The position numbers and the translations under genes are program-made. Below, in pieces: positions 52,611 to 64,000 of a stretch of DNA of 64,000 nt; position 1 is the first letter of the stretch; the number at the start of each line of letters is the position of its first letter. The DNA comes from Strix aluco (Eukaryota; Chordata; Aves; Strigiformes; Strigidae). The stretch lies in the NCBI RefSeq assembly GCF_031877795.1, contig NC_133940.1, positions 10,231,985 through 10,295,984 on the forward strand, in the 5' to 3' direction. Below the pieces are notes generated by a model. It was not told the DNA's origin and ran no database searches. It saw nothing but the letters and a program-made list of their open reading frames with translations.

Positions 52611-55600
52611 TATTGGCTATAGTGCCATTGCAAGCAACAGCACACAGTGTGGGATCTTCATCCTGGATTGAAGTGGGAACGTTTCAGTGACAGTTACGAG
52701 GGTTGCTATCATTTCTGCCTAGACAGACAGGCATTACTGTACAGGTGATGAAAATAGAAAAGACCCGCAGATGACAGAAATGCAGCATTCTGCACTGTGC
52801 CAGGAGGAAAAGGGCTGTGTTGGTTCTGTTCTAAAGTTGCTATGTGGATGCTAAGGTAGCAGTAACGATATTGTGGCTCATCATGTGCCCTCAGCCTCCT
52901 CTTTGGGCTTGCCTGTATTGGCTCTTTATGCCCATTTGTCTCCTGGGCATTTCATATGTCAGTCTCTGGTCTCTGACTCAAGCTCTAGGTGCCACACTAA
53001 TGCATGTTTTAAAGCACTTTTCCTAGGCAGAGGGGATCCTCTGAGTTGTAGGAAGGAGCTGCCCTCCTCCAGGACTAACAGGAATTGGTCTGGCTGAAAA
53101 CTAACAGCATAATGAACTGATGACCAAAATTCAAGATGCAGCAACTTTGCAAGACTTAGTCAAGGGAGCCTGTTCTCCCTGGTTGGAATACAGTCAGAAT
53201 TATAACAAACCTTGGCGAATACGACTCTCTAGTGCTCCTGCTCCCTGCCAGCAGAGTAACATGCTGCAGCTGGCTCTGTACTGCAACAGTTGGCTCTGTT
53301 GCTGCCTCTGTAGCTTTGTATCTTCCCAGATAGCCTGTCAGCCATCTTTCAGAGAAACCTGTAGCTCTGAAAGTGCCCTTAGACCTGCTACACATCCTCC
53401 CCTTCTGTGTGCTTCAGTGTTAGCGCAAGGGAAACGGGGAAAATGGGTTTATAGTTAATGCTCCAAGCTAGGAAAAGCCTTCATATGTGGAAATGCCACC
53501 AGAGGAAAGCTTTCTGAGGTTTTCTGCAGGTCCTGGACTGAGGGTGAGAGGGCGAGAGGAGAATTAGGTTGAGCCCAGCAGCCTTCTGCTGTGCACCTGG
53601 AGTGTGCAGGGTGCTGCTAATGTCCAGTTGGCCAGTGTGCTCTCTGCTTTCCTGGCAGTACTGCCGTGCTGACCAAGCTTCCCTTAATGGCTCTTGCATT
53701 TGGAAATTTGTCTAAAAGTGCTTACTGTCGCAGCTGTTCAATGTGCTGCTTCACAGCAATGGCTAGGCTGGAACTCTTGTGCATGTGTCTGAAATGTTTC
53801 CTGCTGGGGCACGAAGCAAACTGCCTTTAGTAGTGTAATGCTCTGACTTTGGGGGGGATCACAGCACTGCTGAGGTGGTTTGCTAAGAGTGTGTATGGCT
53901 GTGAGTTGGTTTTTTTTTTTTTTCCCCTCGGTGTCTCTTGAAAGACAAGGATTCCTGCTTGTGTCTTGTGTGTGTGCTGCATAACAACCTGTCTGTTTGC
54001 AGCTGGCAATTTGCTGCAAGAGGACCTACATCACATGCAGAGTTTGTGACTGCAGTTGAGGGGTGTATTGATTTTGTGTACTGTACTGCTCTTCATCTCT
54101 TTGGGGCTCAGGATCATTACAGCTATGCCGAGAGCTCCTGATTTCTTCCCCCTGTCCCTTAACTGTCTAAAACAACCTAATATGCACAGTTTTCTGGAAA
54201 ATTGGAAAACAGTATGGAAAAAATAGCATGTGCTCAGAAGTGTGTCACCCAAATGAATGGAATGGGTAATGTTGCCCTGAGCAAATAGGATTTATAGCAA
54301 TTTCAATATGTGGGTGTGGGAAAAAATACAGACAAGTGTAATAAAAGAAATATTGGTTGTTTTTTCAAGCAATCGGTGTGTAAAATATTGTCCTTGGGAC
54401 AGAAAAGTTACCTTGATGCTGAAATAATGCACTCAGCCTCTGCCTGTCAGTGTTATATCAAAGCCTCAGTAAATTTTTCATTCCCCCAGGCATTATTTTA
54501 CAGCTGTTGTCCTCCATACCAAACTCCATTCATAACATGTATTTATAGCTGGAGTGATCTTTGAGATTCTTCATAATATATAAAAATGAGGAAGCTACTG
54601 CAAAATGGCTTTTTGTTTCCTCTGAGACTTGCAAAATAGATGTTAAAAGCAAATGATTTAAAACAGCAATTTTATTAAAAATGTATTATTGCCATTTGTA
54701 GCTTTCACAGCTATTCCCCAGAACTACCCCAGGCTTCCAAGGATGAAGTGTGAAGCTTTGAATCTGCAGCTTTGTTTTTAGTTTATTTTAAGCTTTGAGG
54801 CAACAAATCTGCTGGACCAGATTTATGCCAAATAAATGTGTGCCAGACTTATGCCAGTAGAGCTTCTGGTTCAGACTGTGTGTCTCTCTCAATATATACA
54901 TTGAGCATTTCATTTCAGTGGGAGACAGTTAAGACAGAGAGAAACTAAGGACTAGCTGTATTCAGATACTTATGCAGATCAACACCCAGGTGGATTTACA
55001 AATGTCCAAGGAGGTTATGTGTTTCCTTGCCACTGGCTTTGGGAATGAGCAACATACATAGGCCTGCCTGAAAGTGCTAGTAAGTACCTGGGTAACGTCT
55101 GAAAAATCACCTATGGGTCAAATGTGATGTTCCACATCACACAGAAACTGAGTGGAGCAGAAATTTCCATCTAGATTTTTGTGTTCCAGCTGGTGCCTTC
55201 CTCCATTTGGAGGCCAAGCTGTGCAGTTCTGCTTTGCTGATCTGGGGTCAGAATTTGCATATTGATCCAGGTCTCATTTAGCCTTTTATTTACTTCCAAA
55301 TGATCAGCATGTACCAGGCTGTATTTCACTGGTCAGTTTGTTAAAGTGGTAAAGTGTTTAATGAAGACTGATTAAATAGTCCAAACTGCAGTCAGTAATT
55401 AAGATACATTTTTCAACATGAAGATCACAAATCTCTGAAAGAAGTAGGAATCTACCCAATGCTGTCAGTAAGAGGAGCGGTCAGCACTTGTGCTGGTAAG
55501 GTCCCAAAGTGGCAGGAGAAGACTGACTCTTAGCACAATACATGTCTATTTGAGGTGTAGGGTACTTGACAAATGGAGAACGTGTAGGTAAAGATGGATA

Positions 55601-58600
55601 ATAGTTTTGAAAATGTTAAGATTTCAGTGTTTTCTATGTACCTGTGCTGGTCCAAATGCACATATGAATTGGTTAATGCAGGCAGAGCTCTTGAGCCAGA
55701 GGTGAAACAGGCCATCGTCACTGGTAGAGAAAGGGTTTCCTTAGTGCAGAAGAGCTGCAAGGAATAACGTTGTCTCCTGCCTTTGATGGAAGCATGTGGG
55801 CTTGGGGTGAAAGCGTTGCTGTCCTGCACACCTCTCCTTTGGACACCAGCATGAAGAACAGCTGGGAGAGAGGTTCATCTTTGCAGGAGAAAGGGTTTTT
55901 GCAGTGTTTGGCTTTATGTTGTTTTAGGTAGCTCATTTTTCCTTCCTCTCTAACTATTGAAGAGCAAGATAAAGTATAAGTGTAGGAAAGACTTTGACAG
56001 TTGGGTATAACCTATTGATTAAGTTGACATTTCTGTCAGTAGTAGTGGAAGAAATTCAGGTCAAGTCAGAGGGTAATGTTTGTGCTGAAAACCCTGCTTT
56101 GTGAGCCTATTTAGTGAGAGAAAACATTTTTTTTTTTTATGTCTTGAAAAACAAAGATGATCTTCACTGCTACATTATGGCATCAAGAAATTACATCATA
56201 AATTGCTATTTTTGTCATTAAAACTGTTGGGCATTTTTTTTAAAAACCTAAGCCTTCATAAACAAAACAAAATAGAGACATTAAAGCAGATGGGATATAC
56301 TTCAAGGTACCGACTAGATCACTGTTCTTCTACCTCCTGTTTTTATTATTCTTTGCTTCTGATAATAGCTGCGTTAGAGGAGGTTTTAAAAATGGATTGT
56401 CCATGATGTTCTTCAGTGTCAGATATAAATAAAGGAAAACTGCTGCATGTTATTTTGTTGAAAGCTGCTTGTAGAGCTGTGTAATCAGGGCAATTATAAC
56501 TTCGCCTGTAGTTTGTCTTGTGGGTTTGCTGTGCATACCAATTAAATCAGTCAAGAATTGAACATAATTGCCTGGCCTCCTTGTACATCTGGGAACTTGC
56601 TCAGAGTGTAGTGGTTTCTAAGGCTGACTCCCCTGGATCCTACATTATTTATGATAGCAGTTTTTCTTATCTCTTCAAATCTATTTTGAGGGGATTTTGC
56701 TCTTTTACATTTTTCTGCGTTTCTCACTTTTCCAGTGTATGGATCACAGTCGATGGTGAATGATGTACATCTGAAAATCCCAGAGCTACTGCTTGTCTGT
56801 TAGTGGAAGGAATTGAGAAGAAAGAGGCAGTAGAAGCTGGCCACAGGAGGGGGCAAAGAAGTATGACCCACCTGGAGAAACTACAGTGCTTAGGACTTGT
56901 GGGGAAAAAACAGTATTCCAGTAGAGTGAGACTACTGGCATGGGTGCATGTACTTGGATGGGGAGGAATAAGACTTGGTGTCTTCAGATAGTAGCTTACT
57001 CTCTGCTTTTCTCTCTCCAACCTGTTGACCTTCCTAATTTTGTGAGTGCTCTAGTAATCTTCTGGATCTTGGCGTAATACCGTACATGGACCATATATCT
57101 TCTTTTGGGCATGCAAGCTTAGTTCTTTTTTGGAAACATTGCCTTTTCAACAACAAAAAAGTTAATTTGTTTTACATGCTCTGTGTCATTCTTCACAGAA
57201 TGGTAACTCTAATGGCCAAGAAATTCACCTTACAAATCTATTGTTTCTCTTGTACTCTCAGGATTTCCCATCTTGATCTTAGGGTATTGGCCACTGTGCT
57301 CCAGATTGGAAACTGCCTCCTCAGGCTGCACCTCTTGACAGGCTGCCCTTGTGCCACCAGCCCTGTGCTCCAACCATCCCCTTGTGCACCACAGCACCTT
57401 GACAGATAGCATGACAGCATCTGTAGGGAAGAGGTGATGGCTGGTGATGGCTAGTGATGGACAGACAGCCTGAATAATGTAGTAAATTCAGTTTTGAAAG
57501 GGATGCTTGAGGCTCTTGATGATTTTAAAATGTAATGACAGAAGAAATGAGGGAAGCCAACATTGTGTTGTTGAGGGAACATTGTGTTCTGAACTGAAAG
57601 CCCGAATTATTTTAAAAAAGTCCAAACAAAGGAATGAATGATCATGGGTTCTAAGGAGTTCCCTATGTTCCTATCCTCTACTCTAGCACTGGGGTTGTAG
57701 GAGTAATGAAGAAAATGAGGAGGGCCTCTGCATGTAAAATACTTGTTATGAATTTATTAATAATGATAAAGGACAAAGTCTTTCAAGAGTGATTCCAATT
57801 TTGTGATATGGTAGCCAGTAAACACTGAAGTTGACACTTAAGTTTATGACTCTAAAAGCAATGGAACTTCTGAATTCTTTTTTAATAGATAATTGATTTG
57901 GCAGATTATAAACACAGCTATATTTCTGCCAGGGGAGAGTGGGAATGAGTGTCTTGTTTGGTTATCTTATGAGATCTGCAAGTGGATTTCTAATGTCTTC
58001 ATTCTCTTTTTATCTTCAGTTTTGTTTCCTGATTGTGGCAATTTGTTCAATATATTATCCAAGGAAAAAATTATTCATTAAAGGTCTCAAAATGGTGAAA
58101 TGGGGAAGAGCAGTCAATGGATTTTATCATAGAACTTAACTGATATGTATTGTGGAATATAGGCATTTTCAATAACATAGTAGAGTCTCTTTACTGCCAA
58201 GTGTTGTTATATTGCTATATTGAATATTAAATACTCAAAAATTGGTTATAGTATTGCGTACGTTTTGGGTGATATGGCTACAGCTCATAACACACTTATG
58301 ACCTGATTATGGCTCAAAATCTAAGTAGAATCATAAAATGATGAGTAACCTTAGAATTATGTAATACTTTTGCAGTTCTTTAGTCTACACTAATGATCAG
58401 TAGGACTAGACAATATATTGAGAAAAATTACAATATTAGTGGATAGAGCTTGAGGAGGAGTTAAGAGTCTTCATGTTTCTGACTTCTGATTTATAAACTG
58501 TAGCACTCAGGTGTCAGTCTGGGGTTTTGATGTGGTCAGTCCTCTGTATTGAAGAAAGGTGTCTTTTTTTTGAGTGTATATTTTCTGAGAAATCTCGTTA

Positions 58601-61600
58601 TTGCCATTAGTAAATTAAAGAACATGTGCTAATATAAGGGATGGAGACCTTATCTTTCAAATGGATGCCAAAATGACTGAGTCATTACATATTCCAGGAA
58701 CATTTGGTAAATTTAAGAATGCAAGTCTGTTTGCTCATAACAAATTTCGCAATCATACTTAAGAAAAATAATCCCCGTAAAATATTATCACTATATGATG
58801 TTTAGTTGGATTTGATATATCTGTACAGTAAAACTTTATTACTTTTGCTTTACTATGAGACGTGTTCTGAAAAGGGGTTTATTTATATAAAATACTAGTG
58901 TGAGGAGAAACCAGGGAAAATGTCAGTGAACTTTCTCAGCATGTTGGGAGAGAGGAAGACCTCTGGTGTGCAATGGGAAACCAGCGAGGAGGAAATATAA
59001 CAGGGGAGGGCTAAATGGGTTCTGAGGTGATGAGGAAGGGTTGGTGACTTGATCTAAGGAAGATGTTGCAATCCTGCCTAGCAGATTGCCTGTGTCCCAG
59101 GATTAACCTCTTGTGCTTATAGTTGATGGAAACTCTAAAAATTGATGCAGCCTCAAAGATATCTTTTGACTATAAGTAGCAGTCATGGTGATAATAGTAA
59201 TAGGGAGTATTATTGCCAAATGTGCCTGCCATTGTCTTTTAAATACACATAAGAACTAGCAGATGAGTTTCTATTATCATGCCATCACTTTACTGAAACT
59301 AAATGTTTAATTGAGATGAAGAAGCTATTAATGATCCATGTGAATATATTCGAAGAACAGGCTTTTTATGGTACTGTTAAAAAATAGTTGGTCTTTTTTT
59401 ATACTAGGCGATGTTACAACTCCAACATCAGCAAAATTTTGGAGATTACTGTTGCTTTTGGTGAGGTGAACTCTAGCAGTTGTGCCTGTTTGGTGCAGCT
59501 GGTCAGAACTGGGGGGCTGTGCTGGGCAGCTTCCTGATGAGAGTGGGAAGGGCTTGGGCATCTTTAGAGCTGCAGTCATCTCAGTCTCTTGTCTCTTCCA
59601 GAGTTTCAGAAAAACAGCAATAGATACATTTGGGGTTTAAAACAATAAAAGTATCCTTCCTACAGCATGCAGGCAAAGCTGAACTATTTTTCTTTTCCTC
59701 ATGGCTATTGAGCTACGTATTTAATAAATGCTATTAGAGTAACAGTGGGAAGTGAAATATCCTGTTGAGTCTTAATAGAAGGGTTATCCATCTGCTGGCA
59801 GATCATAGTGATGTGTTAATATGGTGGCTGAGATGGTTTTTGCCACATCTGCTACAAGCTTGGCTACACAGTCATGGGTAATGTTGCCTTCTCTAGGATG
59901 AAACCCTGACTGCTGATCAGACCCTGTGCTAGATTGACATGCTTCTAAACTTAAGTGCAGGCAGAGAGTGTTTCTCAGACAGATATCCTGAGCAAGACCC
60001 TGCCTGGTAACCTTTTTTAGGACTTGTTTTTGGGACCAAGTCTAATGTTTCCCCTAAAGTATTCCCAATGATAATAGCTTTCCTATGCATTGCATTTGTA
60101 CGTGCTGTGGTAGACAATGTAACCCCCAAGAGCATGCTAAAGGAAGCAATATGGAGAGACTAATACAGCTGCTATATCAATCATTCTCTGACAAATTGGC
60201 CCAGATATATGCATCTTCTACAAATAACGAAAACTGCTGTATTTGTAGCAGAGGTGAATCTCTACAAATGTGTCCTATCCACATGTGAGTAATCTGTGCT
60301 CTTGAAGTATCCCAGGGACCTTACCCTAGACCCCACCCTCCAGCTCAGTTGTTTGTTGTTTCTTTTAATTTTTTTGTTGCTAAAAATCACCTTTATTAGC
60401 TAACATGCTAATTCCAAAATCTGTTTTAACAACCTGTCACCCTCCCCACCCTTTTCCTTTCAGTAGCATTCCTTCATTCAGATGAAAGGAGTTTTCTCCG
60501 GGGTCCAGATACCACCTCCTGAATTGCTGTGGTATTGGGGCTGGTCCAGTTAGCTGGGTAGGGAGGGTATCATTGTCCCTGTCCAGCTGAGGGTGAGGCA
60601 CCAACCTTGTGAGCAAATAGCTTGTTTGGCATACACTGAGATACTTGTCTTGATACTTGAGATACAAGTCTTGCAAATGAAATGGAATTAATTGTTAGCA
60701 GGATTTTTACCAGTAATGCTGCACCTCATTTGTGTGATCTGTGAAAGGATGTCTGTGTTTCCTGCTCCTTTAACTACTTTTTGAAGTGCTATGGGAGGTG
60801 TCCGTGGAGGTGCCCAGCAGGTGGAAAAGGAGGAAGACTTGTTAGTGTTAGGAAATTAAGAAATAATAAACACAGCTGGAAAACAATTGAGAGGGAAAAT
60901 TTAGCTGCAAAATAAAACGTGAAGGACAAATGTATAGATAACTTTGGTCAAGCTATGAATGTTCCCACAAAAAAATCCATTAATCCTCTGCATCCCCGCC
61001 CCCCGCACCCCATCCTGCCCAACAGTCAAGTGAGTGGTGATGCCTTCAGGCAATCCTGAGGCAGCTTGAAAATTTTTGTTTGTCTAAATAGCAAGGCCTT
61101 CAACATGTAACATAATAAGATAATATAAAGAATAATCCTTCACCTAACGTGATTTGCTGGCTTTTAGAGATGATTAAAGCAATTATAATTTATGGAAATA
61201 TCAGGAAAATTCAGCATCTTAAATCTCCCATGATCTTGTCTTAATTTCTGATTGAAAAATGGTATTTTTTGAAAACCATCAATTTTTGGCAACTGTATTT
61301 TATTGAACAGCCAATTAAACTTGAGAGGTAGTAAAATACAAGTAGTATGGGGCCTTTTGTCTTCTATGAACTACCTGAAAATGTTTTGTAATAAAAGCTG
61401 AAATGTCTCTTACTAGTAAGTTGGAAAATTGCTTTTTTTTTTTTTTGGGAGGATAGGGGGTTAGTGTCAAAATTCTTTTGCAAGGTAAAACACTGCATTG
61501 TATTATTTTTCCTTGTTTTCCTTGTTTCCATTAATGGGAACAAGTGTTTTTATGTGTGACTTTATATGTTGGAAAAAATGGGAAGGGATGTAATAACAGG

Positions 61601-64000
61601 CTTGAGATCACTAGTTGTGAGCTGAGTCGAGCTCTATAATGGTCTCTTGAAGCTTACTTTGTGTATACTTGTGCTGAAGAGCAGTACAGCATTGTATAAT
61701 TATGACTATAAGAGTGTGAAACCTGCCACCCCCCTGAATAAATTACAGTGAAATATAAACACTGAGATAGATGTTTTGTTTCTTTGAGTGATGATAGAGG
61801 TAGTCCAGGGATTTGCAGTTAAGTTTTCCTCCTCTCATCCTTTGATTGCACTCCCTATTTACTGGCCTTAGCTGACAGATTTTGTTTTCAAGGAGAAACT
61901 CTGAAAAATAGCTTTCTCTGTGACAAGATACAGTTTGATATTAATACTGAAAAGAAACTTGCCTTTCAACTAGTGTTCTAGTGAGTTGCATAACTTCTTC
62001 CTTTAATAACTGAATCCAGCACAAATCTTTAAAGAACCAATATTCTAATACTTTAAAGAAATAAACAAAATGGATGGTTGTTTTTTATCCAAAGTACTCC
62101 ATCACTGGTAGTTTAAAGGCAGTCATCTGCTTTTCTTACATAAAACCTTTTCAATGCCACCATAACTGGATTTTACAGGTAGCTATTGGCATCATCCTTC
62201 ATTTGCACAGGTACTCCAAAGGTATCCTCTGCTCCCCCTGTCTGAGAGCGAAAGGACTGGGAGACTAAGGAACTGCAGCTTCTTGAGGACTTGGCAAATA
62301 TGACTTATACACTTAAGGGTTTCTTTCAGTGGGAGAGGATTCATGCATGGAAACTGGGGAGTAAGGGGATGAGGGCTGGCAGTTGGGGTGAGAAACCATA
62401 ATGTATTCCAAATAAAATTTTAAGATATGCCATTTTTAAATTTTGTTTCTCTTTGCTCTCTTCTTATCTTTCCAGTCTGTGATATTCTGGGTAAGACATG
62501 AGCAAAACTAGTTAATTATTTTGTGAGGCAAAGACTTGAAAGCAGACTAAAATTCTGCATTCCTGTCTTGAATTAATCCTGAAATATGGCACAAACAGCC
62601 TGGTCTGTCCCTTACTGATCTCAGAGGACCAGATGTGCCCAGTCCCCAGGACTAAAGATGGGAGCAATGGCAAAGCAAGGTTTAGGATTGCACCCCTGGA
62701 ATAGTGCTGTGTAGCACTACACAGTAGAGTTGTGTAGTAAAGGTCACAGAAATGTTACTCATGTACTTACAACAGAGCAGGAGAATACACAGTTTTGTAT
62801 TTCAGTGGTTTTACAACCTTCTGCGGATTGCTTCTTAACTCCACTTATTTTGTGAACCCAGGACTTTGCAGCTGGTTACCTGAGAGTCTTCCTGATGTTC
62901 CTGCTAATCCATTGCTTGCCATCCAAGGACTGCTGCCACATAATCTAGCCCAGATGTTACAGTGACTGGTATACAGGACAAAGCCCTGTGCAGAGCTCAG
63001 TGGATGCTAACTGAATTGCAGTGTTGGGATATGTGGGTGGACAGGATATAATCATCTTTGGTGACAACTGGCAAGACCCTTGGTTGTAAGAGCAAAAACT
63101 GTGAATGGAAAATCACTTACCTTGTGAGATTGAGTTTTCAGACAAGGTGTTTATGAACCTAGATCTATCATCAGGTAATAAAAGTAGGATAACTGGATAA
63201 ATGATGGTAAACCCTGACAGAGTGCGCAAGTTTAAGCACTCTGAGAAAGGGAAGAGCTGGCTCTGAACTGAAACACCTACATATTTTTAATGCTGGTTGA
63301 CCCTATTGTGACTTGCTCGACTAAGAAGAGTGTGAATTGCCAAGAGAGCAATGTCTGTCCTGCATCTAATCAGTGATCATAAGGGCAATGTGCAATAGCA
63401 TCGTTATACAGTAGCCTGCGATTACACGCATGAAAAGAGGCTGGTAAAAGAGGATTTCCTGACTGTTTTAGTTGGGAAAATCCAGTCCACCAACTGAGAG
63501 GAAATTAAGGCAATAAAACCCCCTCTGACTAGCAGGCAAGAAAAAAAAAAAACAATAAAGCTGAGGGTCTGAGAGCTCCATTTTTACTAGAACCTTCCCT
63601 AATGAGGCGAATAGCACCTGAGAATAGATGAGTGCCCTCCAATTGAGCAGAAGTTAAGGGCTTGAGCTCTTTGTGGTAAGAGGCCACTTGTAAAACAGCT
63701 TACTTGATTCTCTTCATCCATCCATGCATGCATTTTTCTTCTCTCCTCGCCTTCATGCTTATTTTACAATCTCATCTATGTTGTCTTTCCACATAAGAAT
63801 TAAAATTTTGTCCTTTTCAGATAGGTATACAGACTCTAATACATGGGGTGATTTTTATTCCCTTTCTCTGCTAGTAACTGTGGTTTTGTGAGTGTATCCC
63901 TCTGTGTATGGCAGGGATAGCTTAGCTGTTCCTGCCTGCTGCACGTGCTGAGATTTCTCTTCAGGGGAGCATTGAAGAGAGCATAATAAAGTGAGCTCAG
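52611..64000. other. gene desert, segment 7, to right edge
   Basis: 11.4 kb without a supported gene. Small items: three 10-base GTGATGG units at 57431-57460; a possible exon-like open block at 60114-60284; an AT-rich block with homeodomain-type TAATT cores at 61.1-61.33 kb; a 13-base A run near 63540. By conserved linkage the next gene to the right should be GRIA3, but no exon of it is visible. Confidence 0.55.
57431..57460 (+). repeat. short tandem repeat, 10-base unit
   Basis: Three successive units GAGGTGATGG, CTGGTGATGG and CTAGTGATGG. A minor local repeat with no inferred role. Confidence 0.85.

Noticed and set aside
62702-62735. Small inverted repeat CTGTGTAG/CTACACAG
   Set aside because: An eight-base stem with a two-base gap, too short to separate from chance.
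63538-63562. A-run followed by AATAAAG as a retropseudogene tail
   Set aside because: No recognisable gene sequence precedes it, so it is treated as an ordinary A-run.

Overview
The window reads as nuclear DNA of a bird. Its recognisable interspersed repeats are almost all short, 5'-truncated CR1 LINE tails; the clearest ends in the CR1-type ATTCTATG terminal repeat. Introns are compact, and promoters sit in sharp CpG islands. The gene order CUL4B (-), MCTS1 (+), C1GALT1C1 (-) matches human Xq24; from established knowledge this block lies on an autosome (chromosome 4) in chicken. The exact species cannot be told from the sequence.

Left part, 1-21.8 kb, is gene-rich. 1-5.1 kb holds the 5' end of CUL4B on the minus strand: two coding exons, 215 codons, with the rest of the gene beyond the left edge. 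Its CpG-island promoter is at about 5.4-6.3 kb. MCTS1 follows on the plus strand with all six coding exons (181 aa), from a CpG island at 9.2-10.2 kb to a poly(A) signal at 16,250. Its intron 4 has the full signature of a U12-type (minor spliceosome) intron. C1GALT1C1 (COSMC) lies convergently on the minus strand, with its 318-aa protein in one coding exon at 19,608-20,564 and a CpG island at 20.8-21.8 kb. The three genes do unrelated jobs: ubiquitin ligase scaffold, 40S recycling and re-initiation factor, and chaperone for the T-synthase. They share conserved linkage, not a pathway.

Right part, 21.8-64 kb, is a gene-poor stretch in which I find no protein-coding exon I can defend. By synteny it should be the desert that leads toward GRIA3. 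It holds a decayed copy of the last exon and 3' UTR of MCTS1 (about 25.18-25.44 kb), three clear CR1 tails (32.6, 34.9 and 42.8 kb), two older CR1 fragments (50.0 and 52.3 kb), a possible MIR-like SINE tail (44.4 kb), a roughly 200-bp TTCC microsatellite (39.86 kb) and a short miRNA-like hairpin (27.8 kb). A strong CTCF-type motif lies in the C1GALT1C1 island, at the border between the gene cluster and the desert.

The most notable observations are the MCTS1 exon-6 ghost copy, the U12 intron in MCTS1, and the short CUL4B N-terminus, whose first four codons are written through a splice-acceptor sequence.
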